Origin: Bacteroidaceae bacterium
Lineage (GTDB): Bacteria; Bacteroidota; Bacteroidia; Bacteroidales; CHK158-818
Length of the DNA: 9,767 nucleotides
Direction: 5' to 3'
Assembly (NCBI GenBank): GCA_017467745.1
Contig: JAFUKV010000072.1
Location: 1-9,767 of the forward strand
The notes beneath the pieces were generated by a model. It ran no database searches. It was not told where the DNA came from and saw nothing but the letters and a program-made list of their open reading frames with translations. A program made the translations under genes and the position numbers. Shown here piece after piece: positions 1 to 6,490 of the stretch (within the stretch, counting starts at the first letter, position 1; each line of letters begins with the position of its first letter).

Positions 1-13
1 AAAATATATACAT

Positions 14-21
14 TACCTTTG
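14..21 (+). promoter_or_regulatory. Bacteroidota -7 promoter box for tdh
   Basis: The octamer TACCTTTG matches the Bacteroidota housekeeping -7 consensus TAnnTTTG exactly. It lies 28 nt before the tdh start codon, which gives a short leader of roughly 20-25 nt. The matching -33 TTG would fall just left of the window and cannot be checked. The same box, with a visible -33 element, precedes rnpB and rpoD in this window. Confidence 0.7.
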
Positions 22-49
22 TACACGAATTTTAAAGATCGAAATAACA

Positions 50-1006
50 ATGAAAAATGTGCTTGTAATCGGTGCGACAGGTCAAATCGGGTCAGAACTG
101 ACAATGGAATTGAGAAAACGTTATCCAGACGGAAACATAGTAGCCGGATATATCAAAGGTGCAGAACCCAAAGGTATTCTATTAGAAAGCGGGCCTTCCG
201 AACTTGCAGACGTTACCGACGGAAAACAATTACATGACATTGTCGACAAATATAACATTGACACCATATATAATCTTGCCGCATTATTATCGGCAGTGGC
301 CGAAGCTAAACCGTTGTTGGCATGGCACATTCAAATGGACGGACTAATCAACATTCTGGAAATAGCTCGCGAAAAAAAATGCAGTGTCTTTACTCCCAGT
401 TCCATTGGCGCATTCGGCTCTAACACTCCAAAAGACAAAACACCGCAAGACACCATACAACGTCCCAAAACCATGTACGGCGTTACAAAAGTATCTACCG
501 AACTGTTAAGTGATTACTACTTCAACCGTTTCGGCGTTGACACGCGGTCAGTACGCTTTCCGGGTATCATTTCAAACGTTACCTTGCCGGGTGGTGGAAC
601 AACCGATTATGCAGTAGACATTTACTACTCTGCCGTAAAAGGAGAAGAGTTTGTATGTCCTATCGCTGCCGGAACTTTTATGGACATGATATACATGCCG
701 GACGCTTTGCACGCCGCTATATCTATTATGGAAGCCGATCCGTCAAGATTTATTCATCGGAACTCATTCAACATAGCATCGCTCAGCTTCGATCCGGAAA
801 TGATTTACGCCTCGATAAAAAAGGAAATTCCCGATTTCAAAATGCGATACGAGGTAGACCCTCTACGTCAAGGTATCGCTGAGTCTTGGCCAAACTCATT
901 GGACGATACATGCGCTCGTTCGGAATGGGATTGGGCTCCGAATTTTTCTCTTGATGAAATGACAAAAGATATGATTGCCGCATTAAGAAAAAAATTCAAC
1001 AAATAA
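50..1006 (+). CDS. tdh: L-threonine 3-dehydrogenase, short-chain (extended SDR) type
   Basis: This 318-residue cytosolic protein probably oxidises L-threonine to 2-amino-3-ketobutyrate with NAD+. That is the first step of threonine breakdown to glycine and acetyl-CoA, completed by glycine C-acetyltransferase (Kbl). Visible features are the N-terminal Rossmann motif GATGQIG (residues 8-14), the Ser pair at 117-118, and the catalytic Tyr143-xxx-Lys147 pair (YGVTK). The FPGII and PGGGTTDYAV stretch at about 170-189 distinguishes this threonine dehydrogenase group from ordinary sugar-nucleotide epimerases. Length is normal for the family. The ATG at 50 starts directly at the Rossmann strand, so there is no room for a later start. 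No kbl gene is in the window; in relatives it is often adjacent and could lie upstream, but that is inference. A generic annotation would be NAD-dependent epimerase/dehydratase. Expressed alone from its own promoter and ended by a hairpin terminator. Confidence 0.85.
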   Translation: MKNVLVIGATGQIGSELTMELRKRYPDGNIVAGYIKGAEPKGILLESGPSELADVTDGKQLHDIVDKYNIDTIYNLAALLSAVAEAKPLLAWHIQMDGLINILEIAREKKCSVFTPSSIGAFGSNTPKDKTPQDTIQRPKTMYGVTKVSTELLSDYYFNRFGVDTRSVRFPGIISNVTLPGGGTTDYAVDIYYSAVKGEEFVCPIAAGTFMDMIYMPDALHAAISIMEADPSRFIHRNSFNIASLSFDPEMIYASIKKEIPDFKMRYEVDPLRQGIAESWPNSLDDTCARSEWDWAPNFSLDEMTKDMIAALRKKFNK

Positions 1007-1035
1007 AATTGATCTTATTTTTTCTGATAATAACT

Positions 1036-1062
1036 GAGGCTGTCTAAATAGACAGCCTCTTT
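1036..1062 (+). terminator. Rho-independent terminator after tdh
   Basis: A perfect 10-bp stem (GAGGCTGTCT at 1036-1045 pairing with AGACAGCCTC at 1050-1059) with loop AAAT is followed by a short TTT. It lies 30 nt after the tdh stop. The T run is short, so efficiency is uncertain. In the minus direction the hairpin is followed by a poor U tract, but it could still stop or stabilise lysC read-through. Confidence 0.75.
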
Positions 1063-1366
1063 CCATATATACCATAAACACCAACACACAACTTATAAAT
1101 CACGTAATAATTTCCGCTATCGAGTCTCCGTAATAACATCCGTTCAAATAAAACATTCCAACACGAAAACACACATTTATATTTACCTTGTTACATACTT
1201 TATAAAGTAATAACTTTACACAATCGTTTAACGCCAAGTCCGCTTTTCGTTTGTTCTCCAAAAACAATACGGAACATTCCGCTGCGTTCACTTTTCCCGT
1301 TATCCGACAAACAAACCTGACAAAAAGACTATAATATACGATCAGCAAAAAGAGAAACGCAGAACT
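1063..1366. other. Gene-poor region between tdh terminator and lysC 3' end
   Basis: This is a convergent region of about 300 bp with no recognisable gene or RNA. It contains a perfect 14-bp palindrome, TACTTTATAAAGTA, at 1196-1209. On the minus strand the lysC reading frame stays open after the lysC stop until a TGA at 1100-1102. The only possible start there is a TTG at 1348, giving 82 residues with several cysteines. I recognise no family in that frame and do not call it a gene. No clear terminator for lysC was seen before the hairpin at 1036-1059. Confidence 0.5.
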
Positions 1367-2677
1367 TTAAAACAATTTATCGCTTAACATTTGCAATGCC
1401 TGTTGTTTAAACTCACTACGTATCAATACAGAAACATTACTGTTGCTTCCTCCATACGAAATCATTCTAACAGGCATATCCCCCAACGCATTGATAATTT
1501 TCGCTTCAAACCCGATATTTTGGCTTTCAAGGTCTCCCACAACACACAATATCACCATATCTTCTTCTATGGAAACAAAGGCGTCCCGTTTCATTTCGTT
1601 GACAATCTCGGGCAACTGAACATTATTATCAATAGCCACAGCCACCCCAACATCTGACGTAGTAACCAAATCTATCGGAGTAAGATATTTCAAAAACGTA
1701 TCAAACACCTTGCTTAAAAACTGAGGAGACTGCAACGTATGATATGACTTCATCTTTACATACGTAATGTTATCTTTTGCCGCCACAGCCTTTATTTTTC
1801 CCTTTTCCGCCACATTAGAAATCAACGTACCCGGAGCATCCGGCTGCAATGTATTCAACAACCGTACAGGAATATTATGTTGTTTAGCCGGCAAAATACA
1901 CTCCGGATGCAGAATTTTCGCACCGAAATGAGCCAATTTGGCAGCTTCGTCAAAATTCAACTGAGATACCGGAGCCGTATTACCTACAAAACGAGGGTCG
2001 TTGTTGTGCATTCCGTCAATATCCGTCCATATCTGAATTTCATCCGCATTGACAACCGCGCCTATCAACGAAGCCGTGTAATCACTACCGCCGCGTTGCA
2101 AATTGTCTATATGACCGTATGCGTTCCGACAGATATATCCTTGTGTTATATATAACTCTGCATCAGAATGACGTTCTATCAAACGTACAAGACGCTCTTC
2201 TATATAATCCATATCCGGCACGGAATTTTCTCTTGTCCTCATAAAATCCAAAGCCGGCAACAAACAAGAAGCAACCCCTTTCTCTTGAAGATAAAAATGA
2301 ATCATAGACGCCGCAATCAATTCACCTTGCGCCAACACCTCTTTTTCTTCAAAAACAGAAAACGGTTCACTAACAAACGACTCTATTTTCATAAAGCAAG
2401 ACATGACCGTTTCCATCGTTCTCTGACGAAACTCGCCCGTTTCATACAATTCATCAATATGCGACAAATAAGCCAGTTTCAACGAGTTTATTATATTAGA
2501 AGCCCCATTACGTTCATTATTATATAAACACATCGCTATTTCCGCCAACGAGTCGGTAGTACCGGCAAGAGCCGATACAACAACAATTTTTCGAGTACCG
2601 TCGTTTATCAAATTAGCAACATCTTTCATTCGTTGAGCGGAACTAACCGAAGTTCCTCCTATTTTCAGTACTTTCAT
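1367..2677 (-). CDS. lysC: Aspartate kinase, monofunctional with C-terminal ACT domains
   Basis: This enzyme phosphorylates L-aspartate with ATP, the first step toward lysine/diaminopimelate, threonine and methionine. It is a full-length 436-residue protein. The kinase domain (about 1-290) opens with KIGGTS (5-10), where most relatives have KFGGTS. It then shows RGGSDYT (195-201), the WTDIDG motif with DPR (217-229), and FGAKILHPE (251-259). Two ACT domains follow (about 305-370 and 373-436). The first contains DLVTTSDVGVAVAID (336-350), resembling the lysine-binding segment of E. coli LysC (AKIII), so lysine feedback inhibition is plausible. No homoserine dehydrogenase domain is fused on. 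The ATG start lies 15 nt after the yihY stop with no Shine-Dalgarno, so the two genes are probably one transcript. The short gap leaves no room for a lysine riboswitch or separate leader. Confidence 0.93.
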   Translation of the reverse strand: MKVLKIGGTSVSSAQRMKDVANLINDGTRKIVVVSALAGTTDSLAEIAMCLYNNERNGASNIINSLKLAYLSHIDELYETGEFRQRTMETVMSCFMKIESFVSEPFSVFEEKEVLAQGELIAASMIHFYLQEKGVASCLLPALDFMRTRENSVPDMDYIEERLVRLIERHSDAELYITQGYICRNAYGHIDNLQRGGSDYTASLIGAVVNADEIQIWTDIDGMHNNDPRFVGNTAPVSQLNFDEAAKLAHFGAKILHPECILPAKQHNIPVRLLNTLQPDAPGTLISNVAEKGKIKAVAAKDNITYVKMKSYHTLQSPQFLSKVFDTFLKYLTPIDLVTTSDVGVAVAIDNNVQLPEIVNEMKRDAFVSIEEDMVILCVVGDLESQNIGFEAKIINALGDMPVRMISYGGSNSNVSVLIRSEFKQQALQMLSDKLF

Positions 2678-2692
2678 TCTGATAGGGTATTA

Positions 2693-4057
2693 TTATTGTT
2701 TTTTATTTTCAGAATTTTTTTTCTCCGTCGTTAAGTCTTTCAACAAAATATGCCCGACTTCTTCCATCATTTTATCGCGAGTCATCAGCAAAGTCTTCCA
2801 TTGTTTCCCGAACTTAATACGATTATCTATTTTAAACTTTTCAGAACCATATAAATCCACCCGTGAAAAGAGTTCTGCAACCGAAAGCCGGTTCACATCC
2901 ATAGCCGGTTGATAAGCCACCACCATGTCATCATCTGTTGACGTTTCAATAATCACGCCTATCTCGGTCAGAAAATACAATATCTGTCCCGTCAATTTCA
3001 TCGGAATTTTATTATTGAAAGAAATCTCTTCGACAGTCAGAGGCTTCTCACCTTTTACAAATCGTTGAACAATAAGCGATGCCACCAATAACAAAAGAAA
3101 ATCTTTATACCTGCGCGATATATTTTTCGTGTCTCTTTCAAAATTATAATTCCGAATATTTTGTGCAGAAAATGTCAATACCGCCCCAAACAAACAAATT
3201 ATCCACGATAACTGTATCCACAACAGCAACAAAGGCAAAAACGCCAAACCTCCGTAAACAGCATTATATTTCGACACCCATATCTGACCACCTATATATA
3301 TAAACTGAAAAATTTGAAAAACAGTACCGCAAATAATTCCTGCCAACAATGCGTTCCAGAATTTCACTTTGGTATTGGGAATAAGCACATACATTCCGGT
3401 AAAAAACAACCAAGTTAGAAAATACGGGCTAAACGATAGCAACTTACGCAATATAGGACTCATAAAACTCAAATAATCGAGCCCTTCGAAACTGGATGAA
3501 AGGAACAAAGACAAACCACTCGACACAATCATTAAAACGGGCAGAATCAGAAAAAACGAAGTATAATCGGTTATTTTACGATAAAACGAGCGGGATTTTT
3601 TAACCTGCCATATTTCATTAAATACCGTTTCCACGTTATTGACCATACTGATAACCGTCCACAATAGCATCAAGACACCGGCTCCTACAAAAACGCCCCC
3701 ATTGCGAGTTTCTGACAAATATGTCCTGACAAAATCGAAAATATATGTCAGGGCACTACGTTGAGCCGGAAAATAATCAAGCAACTGGCTTTGTATGATA
3801 TTTTGAAATCCAAACCCCTGCGCAATAGCATACATCAATGCCAACATAGGAACTATTGCCAACATCATATTGTATGTAAGTGCCGAAGCCTTTGTCTGTA
3901 AATTATCTTCAACAAAACGTCTGATCGAGATAATCAACGTCTTAAACAGATTTATCAATATTCGTCGGCCACCGCTCACTTCCGTTTCGGTTATCCGCCA
4001 GATATCATCTGACGCAAAACGCCAAAACTTTGTAATATACTCGTTTATCCGTTTCAT
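2693..4057 (-). CDS. YihY/BrkB-family inner-membrane protein
   Basis: A 454-residue integral membrane protein of the YihY (BrkB, formerly 'RNase BN') family, whose biochemical role is unsettled. The RNase BN name comes from an old misassignment. Hydrophobic segments lie at about 60-82, 121-141, 166-187, 210-226, 236-256 and 269-297, the six-helix core of the family. ALTYNMMLAIVP (59-70) is the typical first conserved block, with NNVETVFNEIW (140-150) and AVYGGLAFLPLLLLWIQLSW (266-285) further on. A cytosolic tail of about 150 residues (310-454) looks like a winged-helix-type extension seen in longer family members. It ends in a Lys/Glu-rich stretch. I place the start at ATG 4057; an in-frame TTG one codon earlier is less likely. 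Its start is about 24 nt after the 3' end of rnpB, with no promoter or Shine-Dalgarno between. lysC follows 15 nt downstream. Confidence 0.88.
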   Translation of the reverse strand: MKRINEYITKFWRFASDDIWRITETEVSGGRRILINLFKTLIISIRRFVEDNLQTKASALTYNMMLAIVPMLALMYAIAQGFGFQNIIQSQLLDYFPAQRSALTYIFDFVRTYLSETRNGGVFVGAGVLMLLWTVISMVNNVETVFNEIWQVKKSRSFYRKITDYTSFFLILPVLMIVSSGLSLFLSSSFEGLDYLSFMSPILRKLLSFSPYFLTWLFFTGMYVLIPNTKVKFWNALLAGIICGTVFQIFQFIYIGGQIWVSKYNAVYGGLAFLPLLLLWIQLSWIICLFGAVLTFSAQNIRNYNFERDTKNISRRYKDFLLLLVASLIVQRFVKGEKPLTVEEISFNNKIPMKLTGQILYFLTEIGVIIETSTDDDMVVAYQPAMDVNRLSVAELFSRVDLYGSEKFKIDNRIKFGKQWKTLLMTRDKMMEEVGHILLKDLTTEKKNSENKKQ

Positions 4058-4080
4058 CAAAAACAGTTTAAAATAAAAAA

Positions 4081-4424
4081 CAGCAGGATTATAAGCCGGG
4101 TTCTGTTCCCTATTCGGGCGTTTGTCATTTATCTTGGCTTTACGTCACCGCAAAGCTCCAGCGGTCTACCCCCCGACATCGGACGAGCAACCCTTAACTG
4201 TCGGTATACATGACCTTGCAACCCATGAGACGTACCACTCTTATGTTACCATAAGAATCGGTAAGCTCTTACCTCACCTTTTCACCCTTACCTTTGATAA
4301 TAAGGCGGTTATTTTCTGTTACGCTACTTTACCTTCACAGATAACTTCCCGTTAAGAAGCATGGCGCTCTATGTTGCCCGGACTTTCCTCTTATATAAAA
4401 ACAAGCGACAAACCATCCTGCTGT
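4081..4424 (-). ncRNA. rnpB: RNase P RNA, bacterial class A
   Basis: This is the catalytic RNA of ribonuclease P, which trims 5' leaders from precursor tRNAs together with the RnpA protein. On the minus strand the universally conserved block GAGGAAAGTCCGGGC is at 4376-4390. The AGATAAATGACA block is near 4128-4139, and AGAACCCGGCTTAT is near the 3' end at 4091-4104. The ends are set by helix P1: CAGCAGGAT near the 5' end (about 4415-4423) pairs with ATCCTGCTG at the 3' end (4081-4089). At about 340 nt it has the usual class A length. A T-rich run follows the 3' end immediately and may help termination, but no extra terminator hairpin was seen before yihY. Exact ends are good to a few bases. 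Confidence 0.96.
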
Positions 4425-4431
4425 ATGCCTA

Positions 4432-4463
4432 CAAAGATAGTACAAATTTATTGGATTACAAAA
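4432..4463 (-). promoter_or_regulatory. Housekeeping promoter of rnpB
   Basis: On the minus strand the -33 element TTTTG (4459-4463) is followed after 19 bp by TATCTTTG (4432-4439), a perfect TAnnTTTG -7 box. Transcription should begin at about 4424-4427, matching the RNase P RNA 5' end predicted from helix P1. It is probably also the nearest promoter for yihY and lysC. Confidence 0.85.
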
Positions 4464-4561
4464 GCTTAGTTGCATTACATAGAAAACAAATTATATATAC
4501 TACCAAGCATTACAAATTACCTCTCATTATCAGATGTTTTATAATTATTACAAAAAGACAA

Positions 4562-4664
4562 AATGTCAGTTATGAATAAAAAAATGTCATTTAAGGGGCA
4601 TTTTTCCGTTAAGCGCTGTTAAGGACGACACAATGGTATTAAATCTGTTTAAAAAGTAATGTCA
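4562..4664 (+). repeat. Three direct AATGTCA repeats upstream of htrA
   Basis: The heptamer AATGTCA occurs at 4562-4568, 4583-4589 and 4658-4664, all in the same orientation within about 100 bp between the divergent rnpB and htrA genes. The first two start 21 bp apart, about two helical turns. The sequence is short and A/T-rich, so chance is possible. Their position upstream of a stress protease makes a regulator site worth considering. Confidence 0.35.
4606..4625 (+). repeat. Tandem CYGTTAAGSR boxes, possible htrA operator
   Basis: Two 10-bp units, CCGTTAAGCG and CTGTTAAGGA, sit head to tail with an exact 10-bp period. A third TTAAG occurs 18 bp upstream (4591-4595). The second box begins an interrupted inverted repeat: TTAAG...CGACAC at 4619-4631 against GTGTCG...CTTAA at 4702-4716. 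Helical phasing fits a dimeric or cooperative binding protein, but no specific regulator can be named from sequence. Confidence 0.35.
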
Positions 4665-4739
4665 GAATGAATCATCGCACGAATATTGTTCTAATTTTAA
4701 CGTGTCGACAACTTAAATACAATTATTAATTAACATTTT

Positions 4740-4744
4740 AAGGA
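4740..4744 (+). promoter_or_regulatory. Shine-Dalgarno-like site of htrA
   Basis: AAGGA lies 8 nt before the ATG at 4753 in an otherwise very A/T-rich leader. The other genes whose starts are visible here have no such site, so this one is unusual in the window and supports the chosen start. Confidence 0.55.
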
Positions 4745-4752
4745 TAATCATT

Positions 4753-6228
4753 ATGAAAAAAGTATTCAGCTTTATTTTAGTAGCTCTTATAAGCTCTGCC
4801 GTATCGCTCGGCACCTTTATGTGGCTCAACGATAATGAGCCGAACCATAATACCGCCATACCCGAACCTGCCGTAAAAGCTAACGCATGGCCGGCCGCAT
4901 TCTCTCCGGCTACCAGCCAAGCAATAGAAACCGATTTTACAAAAGCGGCCGAAGAAGTTGTAAATGGCGTGGTGCATATCAAATCGACAAAAATGCCCGA
5001 TCAGCAATCAAGAAGCTTCTCCGGAAATCCGTTTTTCGACCAATTTTTCGGTGGACAGGGCTATTCTCAACAACCCCGTGTAGGTATGGGTTCGGGAGTA
5101 ATCATTACGAAAGACGGTTATATCGTAACAAATAACCACGTTATACAAGAATCCGATGAACTGGAAGTTACTCTAAATGACAACCGTACTTTCAACGCAA
5201 AAGTCATCGGTACGGACGAAGCGACAGATTTAGCTCTACTGAAAATCGAGGCCGATAATTTACCTATCGTAAAAATGGGTGACTCCGATAAATTAAAAGT
5301 CGGAGAATGGGTTTTAGCAGTAGGAAATCCATTTCAACTGAACTCGACGGTTACCGCCGGTATCGTCAGCGCAAAAGCCCGTAACGTGGGAATGAGCGGC
5401 AATAATATGGGAATAGAATCGTATATACAAACCGATGCCGCAGTTAATCCCGGCAATAGCGGAGGCGCACTGGTAAACACCAAAGGCGAATTAGTAGGTA
5501 TCAACACAGCATTGCTTTCCGAAACGGGAAACTATGTAGGTTACTCGTTTGCAGTACCGTCAAGTATCGTAGCCAAAGTAGTATCCGATCTTAAACAATA
5601 CGGAAACGTACAACGCGCCATGTTGGGAATACGCATCAGCGATATCAATGAACAATTAGCCAAAGAAAAAAATCTGACTACCAAAGAAGGCGTATATATC
5701 GGCGTAGTTGAGGAACGCGGTGCTGCTATGGATGCCGGATTGAAAGAAGGCGATGTTATTATCGGTATCAATGGCATAAAGATTAAAAACATGGGGATTT
5801 TACAAGAACAAATCAGCCGTTATCGTCCGGGAGACAAAATTACGGTAGAATACATTCGTGATGGAAAATCGAATAAAAAAGACATCACCCTACGTAACTA
5901 CAAAGGCAATACGGAAATTATCAAAGGTTCCGGTATCGAAATTCTTGGAGCTGCATTCAAGGAACTGTCCGATAACGACCGCCGAGAATACGGACTGCGT
6001 TCAGGCGTACAGGTAGACGGTATTAAAGACGGGAAATTCCGTGAAGCAGGCATCCGTAACGGATTTATTATCTTGCGTATCAACGATAACTCCGTAAATT
6101 CGGCAAAAGATGTAGAAAAAATATACAATAACATCATGAAAGGACAATCACCCGAAAAGGTAATGTTCATTGCCGGAATATATCCAAACGGTAAATCAGG
6201 CTATTACGCCGTCAATTTGACAGACTGA
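4753..6228 (+). CDS. htrA: HtrA/Deg-family periplasmic serine protease with two PDZ domains
   Basis: A 491-residue envelope quality-control protease that degrades or holds misfolded periplasmic and outer-membrane proteins. An N-terminal hydrophobic stretch (about 4-24, after MKK) is a signal peptide or membrane anchor. The trypsin-like domain (about 60-280) has the full catalytic triad: His129 in TNNHV, Asp159 in TDLALL, and Ser236 in GNSGGAL. A Phe/Gly/Gln-rich loop at 88-106 corresponds to the LA loop of DegP/DegQ. PDZ1 spans about 288-380. The weaker PDZ2 spans about 392-490. Two PDZ domains indicate DegP/DegQ rather than DegS. The ATG is supported by an upstream AAGGA. The leader lacks a clear TAnnTTTG promoter and carries repeats, so control by an alternative factor is possible. 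It ends in its own terminator before rpoD. Which subfamily name (degP or degQ) applies cannot be decided here. Confidence 0.95.
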   Translation: MKKVFSFILVALISSAVSLGTFMWLNDNEPNHNTAIPEPAVKANAWPAAFSPATSQAIETDFTKAAEEVVNGVVHIKSTKMPDQQSRSFSGNPFFDQFFGGQGYSQQPRVGMGSGVIITKDGYIVTNNHVIQESDELEVTLNDNRTFNAKVIGTDEATDLALLKIEADNLPIVKMGDSDKLKVGEWVLAVGNPFQLNSTVTAGIVSAKARNVGMSGNNMGIESYIQTDAAVNPGNSGGALVNTKGELVGINTALLSETGNYVGYSFAVPSSIVAKVVSDLKQYGNVQRAMLGIRISDINEQLAKEKNLTTKEGVYIGVVEERGAAMDAGLKEGDVIIGINGIKIKNMGILQEQISRYRPGDKITVEYIRDGKSNKKDITLRNYKGNTEIIKGSGIEILGAAFKELSDNDRREYGLRSGVQVDGIKDGKFREAGIRNGFIILRINDNSVNSAKDVEKIYNNIMKGQSPEKVMFIAGIYPNGKSGYYAVNLTD

Positions 6229-6233
6229 ACGAG

Positions 6234-6271
6234 GGGTAAAAATATCCGATAATCCCGACAGGCTTTTACCC
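6234..6271 (+). other. Alternative hairpin competing with the htrA terminator
   Basis: GGGTAAAA (6234-6241) is perfectly complementary to TTTTACCC (6264-6271). This 8-bp pairing uses the same bases (6264-6269) as the left arm of the terminator stem, so the two structures exclude each other. This is the geometry of an attenuator or antiterminator, but it lies after a coding gene and may be accidental. Confidence 0.35.
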
Positions 6272-6304
6272 ATCTAAAAAAGAATAGAGTAAAAGCCTGT
6301 TTTT
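6258..6304 (+). terminator. Rho-independent terminator after htrA
   Basis: A perfect 12-bp stem (ACAGGCTTTTAC at 6258-6269 with GTAAAAGCCTGT at 6289-6300) has a 19-nt loop and is followed by a run of T (6300-6304). It lies about 30 nt after the htrA stop and separates htrA from rpoD, which has its own promoter. Confidence 0.85.
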
Positions 6305-6436
6305 CAAATGATAAAAAGCAAAAAATATAACTAACATGGAAAACAAATATACCCAACTATTCGTTTGACAATTAGGATAAAAACAAAACCAGAAAACGCA
6401 AATTAATCAATTCAGATTCGTTTTCACAAAAACATA

Positions 6437-6467
6437 TTTGTTAAATGCCAAATAATCCGTATATTTG
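6437..6467 (+). promoter_or_regulatory. Housekeeping promoter of rpoD
   Basis: TTTG (-33, 6437-6440), a 19-bp spacer, then TATATTTG (-7, 6460-6467) gives an exact TAnnTTTG match. The predicted start near 6473-6475 leaves a leader of about 15 nt before ATG 6491. Spacing is the same as at rnpB. The downstream gene is the sigma factor expected to read this promoter class, so rpoD probably drives itself. Confidence 0.85.
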
Positions 6468-6490
6468 CGTTCCAAATTTCTTTGCACAGA

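Noticed and set aside
1391..2527. Plus-strand open frames of 88, 92 and 119 codons opposite lysC
   Set aside because: These are antisense shadows of a fully supported aspartokinase gene and show no domain.
2678..2692. Lysine riboswitch or attenuator leader ahead of lysC
   Set aside because: The gap to yihY is only 15 nt, with no room for any aptamer, and no such structure is seen within it.
4058..4060. TTG at 4060 as the yihY start
   Set aside because: An ATG directly follows in frame; it is the simpler start and changes the protein by only one residue.
4122..4579. Two plus-strand open frames (4122-4355 and 4361-4579) over the rnpB region and its promoter
   Set aside because: They run antisense to RNase P RNA, or across its promoter, have no recognisable motifs, and the RNA call is certain.
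4713..6170. Minus-strand and alternate-frame open frames overlapping htrA
   Set aside because: They overlap a complete HtrA protease with its catalytic triad and show no independent evidence.
6482..6490. TTG at 6482 as the rpoD start
   Set aside because: ATG at 6491 gives the standard N-terminus MRQLKITKS; the TTG would add three residues and lies very close to the predicted transcription start.
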